The notes beneath the pieces were generated by a model, which saw only the letters and a program-made list of their open reading frames with translations, was not told the DNA's origin and searched no databases. A program made the position numbers and the translations under genes. Below, piece by piece: positions 25,001-37,618 of a stretch of DNA of 64,000 nucleotides (position 1 is the first letter of the stretch; the number at the start of each line of letters is the position of its first letter). Origin of the DNA: Rhyacichthys aspro (lineage: Eukaryota > Chordata > Actinopteri > Gobiiformes > Rhyacichthyidae). The stretch lies in contig CM072154.1 of NCBI GenBank assembly GCA_036850595.1, forward strand, positions 10,423,330 through 10,487,329. Direction: 5' to 3'.

Positions 25001-28000
25001 GAACGCCTCTATGGGGACAGGACTGCTCATGAAAGACAAGTGTGTTTTACAAGGCAGCTCAGTATCCCTCGGTCGGTCAAGCTAAAAAGAATTTCACACT
25101 TTGCCTTTAAAGCGCTGGCAATTAGACAGCTACTATTTCACTAGGAACACTGTTATTCTGTTAAGACCTATTACACACAGCCATAAAACACTGCACAAGC
25201 GCTGAGCTCCATTACAAAGTCAACACCTGTCTCTTTTCTTGCTTTTCAATTATGACATGATAAAACGCTCCACTTGGATTTTCTGTGTTGTGCTGTTTTT
25301 TATTGTTTTCGAAACCTTTTCAGGCAGAACTAAAGCCACGCCACAGGTATCACTTCAAAAACCCTTTCAGATGTTAAATCTTGATTGTTCTCCATGAATA
25401 ATGCATTACAGTGTGGGCTTTGCAAACTGGCCACTGACCAAAGCAAAGCGGCATAATACAGTCACTGATTCTCTGGTGTGTGTGATGAGTGCGCGCCCTA
25501 CTGCTGGGTGCCAGCGGCCATAACAGCACAATACACCACAAAGGGAATGAAAAGGCCCTCATAAAAATGTCGATAATCCAGCCCCCCGAAAGACCTCATT
25601 CGATACTGGAGTAGTTTTCACCATTTATCCCCAGTGTGCTGCATTGTGTTGATAAAGCCACAACAAAGAGAGCTGGCACCACTTAGGGCTGTGTGGAGGA
25701 AACAGCATCGTCGTGCCTTTATACCCTATGTCCTTAGGTCGTACACTTCCTAGACGCTTAAAGGACACATCGGAATATGCAAACACCAGACAGAAGGAGG
25801 GGCCACTGCCTACAGGTGAGTTTGCATTCGCTTTGGAGAAGAAAAAAAAAAAAAAAGCAAAGTGTCATGTCGAGAGTCGCTGCAGTAGACGGGGACAACG
25901 CCAGGCCAAACACATCCAACACAGGAAATTTGCATGAGGTGGCGACAGCACCGGCGCTTTAGCTCTGCTCCAGCTGCCAGTCACACATGAATACTCTCTG
26001 TACCTGTTTAACTACAGCCTGGGAGTATAGTCAGCGGTGTAAATGTAAGCAGTATGGTTGCATGAGGAAGACACAAAAAGAACAAAATTATGAAAAAACA
26101 GGGAAAAATGTAAAAACAAACTAGTCGATGACAAAAAACATCCAAAAAATGTAATCTTTAACTCATTTAAGCTGGAATTTTCTGGAACAGCGCTTGTAAA
26201 CTCCGAAGCCTCAGTGTAGATCTATATTCAACATGAAGCACAAACTACTGTATATTGTGTTTGTTGTTCTTCCGTCTGTGTGTACCCAGCAGCCAATAAC
26301 TTTCTGGGACCAAGCTGGATGTCCTTGTTGTTCACTGCAGTTAGCAGACAATGCTGCAGGTGTCAGAACAAAACAAAAACACAGCCTTGTGAATATGATT
26401 GGCCAAATTCTAAGAGTCTTTGAGGTGAATTGTGTAATTATTGTTGAACATTAAACTTGCAACAGTTGTAAAAACTAAAGCCTGTACAACATATACAAGA
26501 CAAATGTTGGCTCTTGTTTTTCATACTGTCCACAGGGAATCATTATTATTACATTACGCCACTGACTCTATACACCATGCACTGTGGCAGCTCAAAGTGT
26601 GGCTTGTACATAAAGGTTCAGCCCCAGTGCCTTCCTTGTGAGATGTAAGATTTAATACAGTGCATTTCTGTGCATGTTTTGTTCAGTAGTGGAGAATGTA
26701 GGATTCAGTTTGAAATCCACAGCTTTTGATGCAATATTAAATCCAGTGAGGTGTTGCAGGAGTGTAAGACACTTCTTCTCATATACCACAGACAGAAAAA
26801 AGAAAGGGGAAGAGAAAAAAAAAATCCAAGACTTGTCTCTGAAGCAGATCCCAAACTGCTATGACCTTTTCCCTCTCCATCATACGTTTGCCTCTAGCTT
26901 TTCTACTCAGCCCAAAATCTGGATTATCTAAAAATAGATGCAGTCACGCCCACATGCTCACGCAACATGACTCAAACATGTGATCTGGCAGAAATCCATA
27001 CAATGGATGTGCACAATGGTAAGCCCAGTCTAAAGCTCCTCTTGCAAGCTCTGTGGAAATCCAACCATGATGCAACAAACATGTTTTTCAAAGGGTTTTC
27101 AACAGAGACACGGCGGTGGATAGACACAGATGTCAGAGCACAGATCTTGAGATGAAAACCCACTGTTATTCATTTCAGGACCGTCAGTAATAATACAGTA
27201 CCCTACAGGAACACACACACAGCTATAGAAGGGAAGAGAGAGTCAGTGAGCCAGGTCTTTTCATCAGTTCCACTGCGCTGCTTCGCGTTGGACCAATCTC
27301 ACCACATCATTAATACAGTGGATGCCAGTGTCTTCACATCTACAAAACAACAGCGCTGTTAAGACAGCAGGATCGAATATGAAACAGCGAGGGATTATAA
27401 ATCTTTTGGTGGTGAGTAAATGATGGCATTTGGAGCGTGAGCAAAGAGGCTAATGAGAAGGAGAATTAGGCAGAACTCCTCAGAACGTGTGAGAGTCACA
27501 GCGAAGAGGAGCTATACATATGCAGAAGGTGTTATCTATATGTGGCTGAAAGAAAAGGTTAGATGAAAGCCTCCAAAAGCCTTATAGAGAATCTATTTAA
27601 ATACTAAATGAGAGGCTGGGACATGTGTAAGTGAACATGTGAATGCAAAAATATGTAAAAACTGCATTTGAGCCGCTGTTGAAGCAAAGCACTTTGAATG
27701 AAGAACACAAATACACTGAATTCACTCAGCGTTGTTCATTGTAACAGAAATTACACGTTGAGTTTGGAGAAAAAAAGTGTTTGACTTCTCTTTTCTTGTT
27801 TTAATCAGGAAAAACATTTAAATAACTACTAATATATTGTTAAAAGAATGAATTGGGAAGGAGTTACACCTTAAGACGTCATCTAGACTTCAGTTGATGA
27901 AAATGTTTAGCGTAGCATGTGACTTCTTGTTGGTCTACATTCTGGGTTTTTTTTCAGTGCATGCAAATAAAGGCTGTGTGCTCTGTGTGTTTGAGTTCAC

Positions 28001-28019
28001 AAGAGTCTCACACTTCCTA

Positions 28020-28345
28020 CAGATCCCAGTCTTGCCACAACACGAGCGGCAGGTGTGAAAAAACCGAGCAGTGAGGAGCTCTAGCCCACGTTCTGGAGCG
28101 CGACCTTACTGTGCAAATACTACTACAGCGCTCTTCCCATTCTGCTCTGTATTCCGCCATCGCCCCTTGTGCCAAGCAACAGAGGCCCTCTTTGTTATTC
28201 AGAGTAGAAAACGCAACGCTGGAGCCAAATCTGCCCCGCTTTCCGTTTGATATCATCCCGCCTTTGTTCTCGCCGACTCCTATCAACGCGCGTTTGGCCT
28301 CAGACGACGTCAGTCAGGCACATGGGAACAACGGGTGCTAAGATG
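28020..28345. promoter_or_regulatory. CpG-rich block in sema-PSI intron
   Basis: CpGs are much denser than in flanking intron (GAGCGCGACC, ACGCAACGC, CAACGCGCG, AGACGACGTCAG). GACGTCA is close to a CRE. It could be an unmethylated regulatory island or an internal promoter; no initiator, TATA box or downstream exon is recognisable. Confidence 0.3.
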
Positions 28346-30743
28346 GAAGACGGGTCTTGTGATGTTCGGGACTTCAAGTGTAGCCCGAGGTAACATTTAG
28401 GCTAAATACGAGACAAAGGTCAAATAGATGTTTTGCTTTGAACGCAAGAGCAAATGTCCTTGTTTGAATATTTAACACTCTCTGAAATATACAGTAGTGC
28501 TCCCTTTTTTATACACTACGTCCTAATTAAGCCGAAGACACACAACACAAATTTACATACTCCAAAGTTAAAAACTAGTTATGGCTGAGAGAGGCTATTT
28601 TAAGACTGTTAAATGGGCCTATTGCGTCTGCTTCGATCCTTCACCGAACCCTTGAGAACTAGAGACAGAGGAGGCTACAAGCTGCATGCTAATAATATTC
28701 ACCAGCATCACTTCTCGTTCAGATGACTAACAGTTATGAGCTCCACGTCAAAAGCTCGTTTCATGTGTGGAATAAAGCCTTTGCCGAACAGAGAAACAAA
28801 CTGGGGTCAGTCTTTACTTGTTTGTACCTGTGGAATCTGAGTGGAGCCTGTGAACGGTGCTGTGTTGTCACTACATAACACGGTTACCAACCATGTTGAA
28901 GGAGTTGCATGAATACGTTCTGATGGTAAATGTGGGAGAAGTGAACACAACTTTAAAACATATTGTTATTCCCAGTGTGCAATACTGTATGACCCATAAT
29001 AGTGCCCATCTGGGTCATTTTTGCAAGCGTTTGATCGGACACAGACTTTGATTTATAAGCTTCTTGATAAAGAGTAGGATTGGATGTATCAAAAATGGGC
29101 ATATGACTGGACATATTAATGATATATTGTCTATATATGAGTAATCTAACAGTGTAGACTTAAGTTTAAGGATTGTTGGACTGCATCTAATAGGGTTATT
29201 CATTAATACTTACTTAATGTTGTTTTAAACATGTACATATAGATGGTTTGGCAGAATGTGTTTTTGGCTCGATTTCCCTGCCCTTTTTTGGACTTCAGTA
29301 TTTCTACAATCCTGTGTATAACCCTAGATTGGACATAAAACAAAAAAAAACCTAGCCTCCCGCATACTCATTCTTTCATTCTCAAGACAGGATGGACTAT
29401 TGACCAGACGTCACAACTGAGAAGGAGGAAAACATTCTGAAAAGCCCAGAGAAGATGTGTCTGAGAGACTGCTGTAAATCTCTCCACCACCATCATCTTC
29501 TCTACTGTCAACGATGGCCACTATTGTCTAAATAACTCCTTCGAGCAGCATCCACCCACCGCAGATCCTCACCTGTGAGCTCTCGCCGGCCTCTTGTTGA
29601 GTGTGTTAAAAGCAGAGATAAGAAGAGAGGATGGCCATCTATCACCCGGCGCTGACAGCCTCGCACGTCGCCGGTCTCTGGGGCTGCCGCGCCACAGCTG
29701 CACCTTTTCTCTTCGCATTTCCTTCTATTTTCATGTCTTTGCTATATCTGACTATATTTCTTTCAGCTCAATGTCCCTTTCCTGTCCTTGGGATACCATC
29801 TATTCTTTTTCAGAACCTTTTTTGAGTTGCAGATCATTAGCTCATTTCAGTTCCTCTCTGGGATATTAGCAGTAGTTTAGCAGACCATTATTTTATCTTT
29901 ATCTGTTTTCTGTTTTTCAGGAGGGAGTAGGAGAGCAAAAAGGCAATCCAGTGGGAGCTTTAACTGAGTGTACTGCCATTTTGGATTGTGAGCAATGATA
30001 CATATGCTGTACAACAGGGCAAAAGTATTAACAGAGGTGCACAGTAAAATCTGAATCTGACTGTGCATGGCTAATCTGCAGTACCACCAACATGGCATCA
30101 AACATACTAATAATGTTTAGTTCTTGTTCCACTGTACAAACATTTTTAATAAAATATGTTTTTTGGTGTCTTGTAGTGTTGCCTCTGTCGAGCCTCTGTT
30201 ACTACCTCCATTTGCAGGATAAGGGTAGTACAATATCATACTCCCATCCTAGGAAGGTGCTTTTGAGGGCAAGGTGAAGTGCTGAAAAAGAAAAGATACG
30301 ATAAAAGGGGCTGCTGCCTTCCCAGTTGTCCCGTGACAATGCTGTGTCACTTCATTAGAGGTGTGGAACGATGACCTTGCACTATGTATATCTTTTTCCT
30401 CAGTGTCATGCACTCGTCCAGCCATCCCTTTTTCCTCATCACTCATCCTCTCATTCTGTGCTTCAGCCGGTGCCCTTCATCTTCTCTGTCTCACCCGCAC
30501 CAAGCCATTTTCTTGTCTCTATTCCTTCCCTTTTCCCTGCCCTCATTGTTCTGCTTCATTATCAAATGCTGTCACCATGTCCCCTGCTGAGCCATCCAGG
30601 TTATTTATAGCCAACACTGGGTGGCGGTGTATCTGATGGTAAAAGCTGGGCCATCTAAGGCTCAGCTGGAGATCACACACACTTTGTTGAACTCACTTGA
30701 AATCCTTTTTGGCACATAATTAGCAAACGTGCACGACACCAAC

Positions 30744-30878
30744 CTGTCTCTCGGACATGACGTAGAGGTAGTTGCGGTCGAGAGAGAAGGCCATGTCTCG
30801 CAGGATAGGGCTGCCATCTTTGATGACCGATATAGTTTCATACTGAACACCACCGTGTGGGGGGCCATCAACACGAAT
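30744..30878 (-). CDS. plxna2: plexin-A2 exon, end of sema domain (partial gene)
   Basis: Internal coding exon of a plexin-A receptor, a single-pass membrane protein that binds class 3 semaphorins with neuropilin (or class 6 directly) and signals for axon guidance through its cytoplasmic GAP domain. The minus strand shows a pyrimidine-rich tract ending in CAG, then 135 nt (45 codons, phase 0 at both ends) from IRVDGPPHGG to YVMSERQ, then CAG followed by GTTGG. The blocks DGPPHGGVQYE, KDGSPILRDMAFS and YLYVMSERQ are those of the last sema strands in plexin-A. By my recollection they fit PLXNA2 better than PLXNA4, whose equivalent lacks the PPHGG and KDGSPIL blocks. The donor GTTGGT is off consensus at +3 to +5. 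Reading on into the intron adds seven residues and then a TAA at 30720-30722. The preceding exon is not visible upstream. Plexin-A assignment is very secure and the A2 paralogue likely. Confidence 0.93.
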
Positions 30879-33800
30879 CTGAAAAAAGTAACAGAAACAG
30901 ATCAATGATTGTTATTTATATCAGTATCACAACAGGAATCGGAACACGGAGCATGTATGATTGACAAGGATGACTGACACCAGTCAGGAACAGCAGTACA
31001 ATTCTAATATTTGCATGTATTATTAGCCATTTGGAGCCAGGAGTAAAGCATTTAAACTGCTGTAAGAGTAAGCGACTAATTGGAACTGAACATGAGGTGA
31101 CAAATGAGCTGTCTAAAAGTGTTTCAAATGTGTGGCATGTGTTATTAACACCAGGTATGAGATAAACCTTACTCAGTGTGATTCTATAAAAGGAAGGGGT
31201 TACAACAACTGCTGAGAATATTATTAGAAACCTTAGCTCTGTTTTTCTTTCCCTCTACTCCTAGAGGATGATGTATTTCCGATGTTTTTAAGTTGAGGCC
31301 AGGACCACCTAACTGCAAAGGCAAGGAAAAAAAAACATTGCAATGACTTATATGACCCTCTCTGACCCAAATGGGCCAGTGCTAGAACTGCTTCTCCTGC
31401 TTCCATTACATGGGTTTGGTCAAATCCACAAGCAGGACTGTAAATCTTGGGAAAGGGTACATGTTGTGGGGGTGGGAGATGCCTGTGTGATGGCATGTCC
31501 CTAGGCCCTCCTCCCCCATCAAAGCTTATGGCTCTATCATCTGTCCATCGCCGGCTGCATCCCTCCACCCAAACATTCATCTGTGTATTCAGATGGTGAC
31601 AGCACCAAAGAGCAGCCAGACTCTCCATAAAACATCACAGAAAGGAAAGTCAAGGTCATACGTCTGTCAAAAAGGATCTACTGGGAAGATGGGAGGGGGC
31701 GTGAGCAAACGTGCACGCACAGACCAACATTCATATGTCAAACTTTTGGATGGGCACTTTGGGGAAATGTAATGTAAGTTCTCACAAACCCCCCTGAGAT
31801 TTGCTTTCAAAGCCTGCGGGTTAGTCGAGTACACAACAGCGGGCGGCACATTTAAGGCGCATGGCTCAAAGTGGTTGAGCTTTCCTCGCCTGACCTACGT
31901 CTGACCTTGGCAGACTAATCCAAACATCAGGACGAGGACATATGTGAAAACCATATGTGGGAGAAGACAGACAGGATGCGGGGGCCGTGCCAGTCTTCAT
32001 CTGGTAACTGACACTGCCGTGAGGAGCGAGACCTCAGCAAATATGCTCATCCATAAAGCATGTAGGCGCACGGCCAGACCAGCGCTGTTCTGCTCACCAT
32101 TGTGTCAGTGTGGGTGTCATGTTTGCCTTTATGTGTGCACCCAAAGGAGCTGTCATGCTGTGATATGTGCTAGGATGCTGCCACTAGGGATCAGCACATA
32201 ACCTGACCTTCCCCTTGTACGGCTGCAGTTGATCTGAATCAGTGAATCAGTTCTCCACAGTCCAGGGACATACACTCGAATTTAGCTAGAAAAAGACAGA
32301 GTCAAAACTACTTTAACGTACAGTATACCCAGAAGAAAGCCTTTCAGGTCAGAACAAAACTTACAGCACAACAACAGACTCTAAGATTAGAAACTTGTGA
32401 AAGAAGTTGTTGAGACACATTCAGCGTCAAGATTTGCTAGATATTTTGTAGTGTGGCTCTGTTCTGGGACCTTGCTGTATATAGCACCTTCAGCTGAGTG
32501 ACGCATCTTAAAGAGAGAGTCTAGACAGTGATTTGCCATTTGTGAGGTGAGATTGGATCAACTGAGCCTCCATAATAGACAGAGCTTGATTATAAGGCCT
32601 GACTGAACTAAACCAGAATTGAAACAACTCCTCGTCAATATTCAGTGCCAATGGCGTTTATTCTTCAGCATGTTCTTGCCCAGACATGGCTTGTGCAGAC
32701 AAAATAGAGTAACAATACTTGTGAGAGAAGCACTCACACCCGCTTTGAACTCAGAATCACCCACATTCATTTGTAACACTGTGTAACACTTTGACATGCA
32801 AACTACAATGTGCCCACACAAAATGTTTGGCAGAATTTGTAGTGTATTTGTATAGTGACTATATGCAAATAAATACAGAAACACTGCCTTACTTGGTCTA
32901 AATGATCATGTCAGAAGCAGTTTCTTTTGCAGGCTCCGAACTGACTCTTACGCAAGTGTTGTACAGAGCCTCAGTATCTCACACCAAGTATATGACTGCT
33001 GGGCCCAAAATATCCATTTCCTCAGCCTCACCTTACCCCAGCCTTATCCTGTTCTCTATGGTACTTAAACCTGGTGCTCTCTGCCCCATTTGACCCTGCA
33101 TTATTTATCAAGCTGGGTGAGAAGCCTGGTAACAGTTTGGATTCGTACCCTCGGGTCTATTTGACAGTATTACAGACTTTCTTTTTTAGAGGGGTCCATC
33201 CAGTTAACAGCTTCTGGTTCCTTGGAGAGCTGTCCATGGCTTGGCATGGTCTGACCCGGTCTCCCTTTTCAACACCAGACCCATTAGCTCTCTCTTCTCT
33301 ATCACCAGTTTCTTGGGAGCTGCAACTGAGTAAAGTACAGAAGGGAAAACAGATAGATGAAGATAGATGAGTCTGGGGAAAAACATTGTGCGTGGACCCC
33401 TGGGATATTGTGGGCCTTATAGTGGAATAGTATCCTGATAGATGTGAAAAACAACACAAGGTTTTACATTTGTAGTATACCTACAAATATTGACAGTTTT
33501 CCTGAATGGTACAAGCCAGGTGTGCACAAAACAGTGCAGTTTAGTACAGTAAAGACTTTAGATAACATCTATCAGTTATCCTTTACCCCAGCCATGTGCA
33601 AGGTTTTATGTCAATTACTGAAGGCCTTCTTTGAGGCAACAGAGCCACCCACCAGGCCACCATGCTTTAGGGTCACAAACAGGAAAAGAGTCAGTCCTGT
33701 CTGCGAAACAAGTCTGAACGCCCCTGTTTAAAGTGAACGAACTTTTACAATAGTTTCTTCGTAGCTTTATGGCCAGACTCCATGTGACACCACCTTGTCA

Positions 33801-35644
33801 AGAGTAAGTCAGCAGGAAGCGAGGGATTGGCCAGCAGGGGAGCCATGGCAGCAGCATCAGAGGCCTCCCCTTGTGGCTACAAGGGCCTTTGCCAATGGGG
33901 TGCTTTTGATCAGAGCATGTGAGCATCCGGGAAAAACGTTTGAAGATTGACCAAACTCCAATTCAAATTGCCCTTCTCCCTCTTTCCTATTCCCTCGGTC
34001 TCCCTGGTTTTGAATACAGTGCCAGACTCTGAATCCCAAACCATGGAGTATGTGTAAGGTAATGTGCTGAGTGAAAACCGCTGAATAAATCCTGCATAAG
34101 TGAAGCAATGCAATGAGTGTGCAATACACCGTGGATCCTACTGCTGGAAGGAAAAGGCCAGCACTACACAACACTTTTCTCAACCAACACCATTTTGCAC
34201 CACTGCAAAATGAATGATGTAGAAACTGCATAATCAATTTTATTTAGAGAGGAAATAACTCTTTACAGAAGCAAAACATTGTGAGGGATAATTTGCAGAG
34301 TGAGTGATTTGTCTCGGCTTGTCTTCACATATTTGTTCAACATTAGCTTCTCTCTTTCTTTGACGAATGTTTCTGTTATAATGGCCACAGCTGTTAACTA
34401 TTACCTGCAAGCTGCTTTCTTTTCGCTTTCGAGAACAAGCTATTTCTAACCTTAGCCTTGAGGGGGGTTGGAAAAAGGACGCGCATGCATACAGGTGGCT
34501 GCCAACACCAATACGGGACGACTGAGGCTGTTCCGTTTCTAACCAACATATTTTATCTGGCAGAGCGGACTGTAGCCCACGTATGACAACCTTTACCGAA
34601 CCACAGCGTAAAGCACTCACCGCACTGACACCTGAAGATAGGATTTAGTCAAATTGTAGGTCTTACACCCACACTTTGGCCCAAGATAGCAAAACGCCTG
34701 TTGATTTTAGTCACATGGCAATAATATGTAATGGTAATAGAGGCAGAATGAACAGTTGCAATACTTCAACAGCTACATTATCTCCTATATGTCTACTAAT
34801 CCACTTCACCACTCTTGGATTTATCTGTTTGATCCTGGAATAGGTTCTACAAAGTGAACCATCATTTTCTTTTGACACACTGGGTATTTGCTGAGGAAAA
34901 AGATGTCGGAGATGTCGAGATGTCTCAAACAAGCTGAGATTGACCATGATAAACCCTGTCCAATCAAGTCCATTTGATCTCAATCTTGACTCAATGATGA
35001 CCTCTAATCTGACGTTGGGATTGGTGGGTACTTTAGGCCAAACGACAGGTGAAAAGCTACTGACAGTCACTGAAGCTTGTCGTCTATTATTTGAGAGGAT
35101 TTGTGAGACAGCTGAAGGGGTTTTATATTGTGAGCAAAACCCAAAGCGTAGGGTCAGAAATGAAAAGGGTTTAATTGGAGTGCAGACGTGGCAGTGTGAA
35201 AGACGGTTAACAGTAGAGTATGAGGTGTGATGACAGGTCTGTTGTCAAGCCCCTGGAGATGGATGGATAATGTTGAGCCGGTGATGAAGTCAGTCCCTAT
35301 AGGCGTACCGGGGTGAGTGGACTGGTGCTGTGAGTCACACTGAGGCGGGAATTCATTACCAGCCCACTAGACCTCGGTCAGATACAGCCTTCTCCATATT
35401 TTCTTCTCTGTTTGACAAGACATACACGGTCCAATAAAAGAATCAAAACCCTCATATGTACCGTTCATGAATACAGATACAAATCAACCGCAAATCGACA
35501 GTTGGCAGAACACGACGTACCAAACAAGCTCGCTAACTCAATTCACACGTCCGTCCTGGAAACATGACTTGAAATGTAGCAGGCTCCTATTGTATTTCTT
35601 TACTCCAGGTGAAATGAGTACAGGCTATTCAGTTGTCTACAGCA

Positions 35645-35657
35645 TGTGTGTGTGTGT
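35645..35657. repeat. TG dinucleotide microsatellite
   Basis: About six TG units, followed about 40 bp later by a GA/AAAG-rich purine stretch (35700-35728). Confidence 0.8.
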
Positions 35658-36099
35658 ATGTGTCTTCCTTCTTCTCTCACTTTCTTTTTCTCGGCGCTGG
35701 GGAGAAAAAAAAAAAGAAAAAAAACACAGCCTCTCTCCGCCTCGATAACGCATCTAATCCATCACCGGTGTCAGGCTGAAGAATTCTGGTGTCAGTAGCA
35801 AGCCGCATGGAGAAATCTGCCGTGTATGTGTGTCTGTGTGTGCCGTAGAGCCCGCTAGCCCAGCATGCCGCCTCTTTTGTTCCCCGTCCTGTTGTACAAT
35901 ATAAGCTCCTATAAGGCATATGTTAGCCTGCTAGCCTATATGTGCTGAGTGTCAGTTCCCATCGGGGAGAGTGAGGCTGGAGAGGGCTCTCAGCGAGGAG
36001 AGGAACATATCCAGTGGAGACTATAGAGGGGATAGGCATGAGGAAATACTAGGTAAACAAAGACTATGTACAGAAAAGACAAAGGGGAATGTTATTGAT

Positions 36100-36599
36100 C
36101 AGGGGTCCCCAATTAGTTTTCGAAACACAAAGGGCCAGAAAAAATCTATCTATGTTTTAATTGCTGATCACTAAAACCAAAACACTGACATAACCAGCAT
36201 TACCGACAACAAAAAACAACCTAATATAGGATAGGTCTTGCAAAAACAGTGCATCTTTACATTTTTTTCAAAATCGATGCAGGGCTACATTTTTTTCCCA
36301 CAAAATCAATGTAAAAATGTCTAAACTATTTGACAGAGAATTTCTTTGCCTGCATTCAGCCTAGGAGGAGCTAACTGAGACTGCTTTAAGACAGACAGTT
36401 CAGTTCAGTATCACACTTTGACACTTTTTGTTATATTTGCTTAGCTAGTGGACAAAGAGCGGCGGGATGGAAACAGTGTGATGTCAGAGGTCAAGTGTAC
36501 AGTGTGGTAAAAGGTCAAAATCCAACGAGGTAGCACACCTAATTTGGCTTTACGTTCATTGTGTAGATTGGGATTGGCTCTGCTAATTGGGGATTGCTG
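36100..36599. mobile_element. hAT-like non-autonomous element, 500 bp
   Basis: Left end CAGGGGTCCCCAATTAG; right end CTAATTGGGGATTGCTG. The second is the inverted copy of the first with three mismatches in 17. CAGGGGTCCCCAA is a common hAT terminus. The flanking 8-mers TTATTGAT and TTAGAGAC agree at five of eight positions, compatible with an old target duplication. The interior is AT-rich, with no reading frame long enough for a transposase. The mismatch load suggests an old copy. Confidence 0.65.
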
Positions 36600-36624
36600 T
36601 TAGAGACCATCAAATAGTTACTTT

Positions 36625-36700
36625 GGCTGCACGATATATTGCAAACTTACCTGTATCGCAATATATTTTTCCCAGATATTGTCATCTCAGTCTATTCTGG
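36625..36700 (+). repeat. probable fragment of GGCTGCACGATAT repeat
   Basis: GGCTGCACGATATATTGCAA followed by TATCGCAATATATTTTT resembles the start of a widespread fish repeat (GGGCTGCACGATATTGG...GCGATATATATTGCG). It sits 25 bp after the hAT element at 36100-36599, so the two form a repeat cluster. Confidence 0.45.
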
Positions 36701-36954
36701 AAGGTTCCCTCCTAAATCTAGCATCGATGGTACTATATCAACTCCAACAACCTGGACCCTCCATCAATGTAAGAGGCAATCACTTCATATTTTTGGCCAG
36801 GCATCATAAAGCCTATTGATTTGCTTCTCCACACTGTGTACAAAACAGTTAACCCTCTCTTCTACGACTCCATTTCTCATTTTAACATGCACAGAAATGT
36901 ACACATAGCAAAGACACATTATAACCATTGAAAAGTGTCATTTAATATTGATTG

Positions 36955-37300
36955 TCAGCAAATATTGGATTCTTATTTCCCCCGAGAATCGACAGTCAAT
37001 TCCACAACAGCGTCCGTCGTTGTAATGGCTCCATCCCGGACTCATTCATCGCTCTGTAATATCGCCATTCCTCGCGGCCACGTTTCTCCAAACATGATTA
37101 TATCAGCACTTTCCTCCGTTCGCTCGCCCCCTCGGTCCAAATAGAAACCAGAGACTGCAGCACGCATTAGGGGTCTGCGGTAGGATGAGATCAGGCTTCA
37201 ACTTTAATCAGCCCAAACACACGTATTAAGCACAGCAGCACAATGTGAGGCCTATATTTAGCTCGCATTAAGATACTGAACTGGGGCCAGTGTAGTGGTG
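36955..37300. promoter_or_regulatory. candidate conserved non-coding block in upstream intron
   Basis: CpG-rich, repeat-free stretch (GCGTCCGTCG, CCTCGCGGCC, TTCGCTCGCC) with GTTGTAATGG, TCTGTAATATC, ATGATTATATC and ACTTTAATCAG sites. An open frame runs through part of it on the plus strand (36935-37144), but it lacks domain similarity or splice context. Confidence 0.28.
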
Positions 37301-37540
37301 GTGGTGGACCGAGGCCAAGGAGGTTCAGACGGGGGAAAAAATGAAGGGATTTCTTGCATGCTTAACCCGCAACAACGGGGTACGCTAGTAAAGAAAAGCC
37401 ACGGTTTCTTACTCAATTGGAAGTGGAATGCTGAGAGAAGCGGTTTAAATAGGAAAACGAAATAGCGATGGTTTTAGTTTTACCGGTTCCCTTATGGATT
37501 TATCAATGGATGTGCATCACTCTGGCGCCATTTTACTGTC

Positions 37541-37618
37541 TACATCCCATTTTTACATGTTCAGGATGTTACGCTTTAGTATGATGGAAAGGAAAGACAT
37601 CTTGTTTATTAACCTGAG
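37541..37618 (+). repeat. small dispersed repeat, copy 1
   Basis: TACATCCCATTTTTACATG, TTCAGGATGT, a GCTTTAGTATGA segment and CTTGTTTATTAAC match, in order, segments of 54141-54250 on the same strand. Short and diverged; the family is unknown. Confidence 0.45.

Larger units (their letters stand above)
5585..30743 (-). other. plxna2: plxna2 intron between sema-end and PSI exons
   Basis: A 25,159-bp intron bounded by GT at 30743-30742 and AG at 5586-5585 on the minus strand, phase 0. It holds no exon I can recognise on either strand. Contents: hAT MITE (6631-6878), one copy of a diverged dispersed repeat (10172-10332), a fish interspersed-repeat fragment (16414-16510), a LINE 3' end (about 18860-19130), short CT and CA tracts, and candidate regulatory blocks near 13.2, 21.9 and 28.1 kb. 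The remaining sequence looks like ordinary intron, with scattered AT-rich stretches. Confidence 0.9.

Noticed and set aside
31233..31628. 131-codon open frame on the minus strand close to the sema exon
   Set aside because: Considered as the preceding plxna2 exon, but it shows no sema-like sequence and no VGTKSGKLKK-type end.
33468..33488. ATTTGTAG/CTACAAAT hairpin with 5-nt loop
   Set aside because: An 8-bp stem is expected by chance in AT-rich DNA of this length; not a terminator or miRNA precursor.
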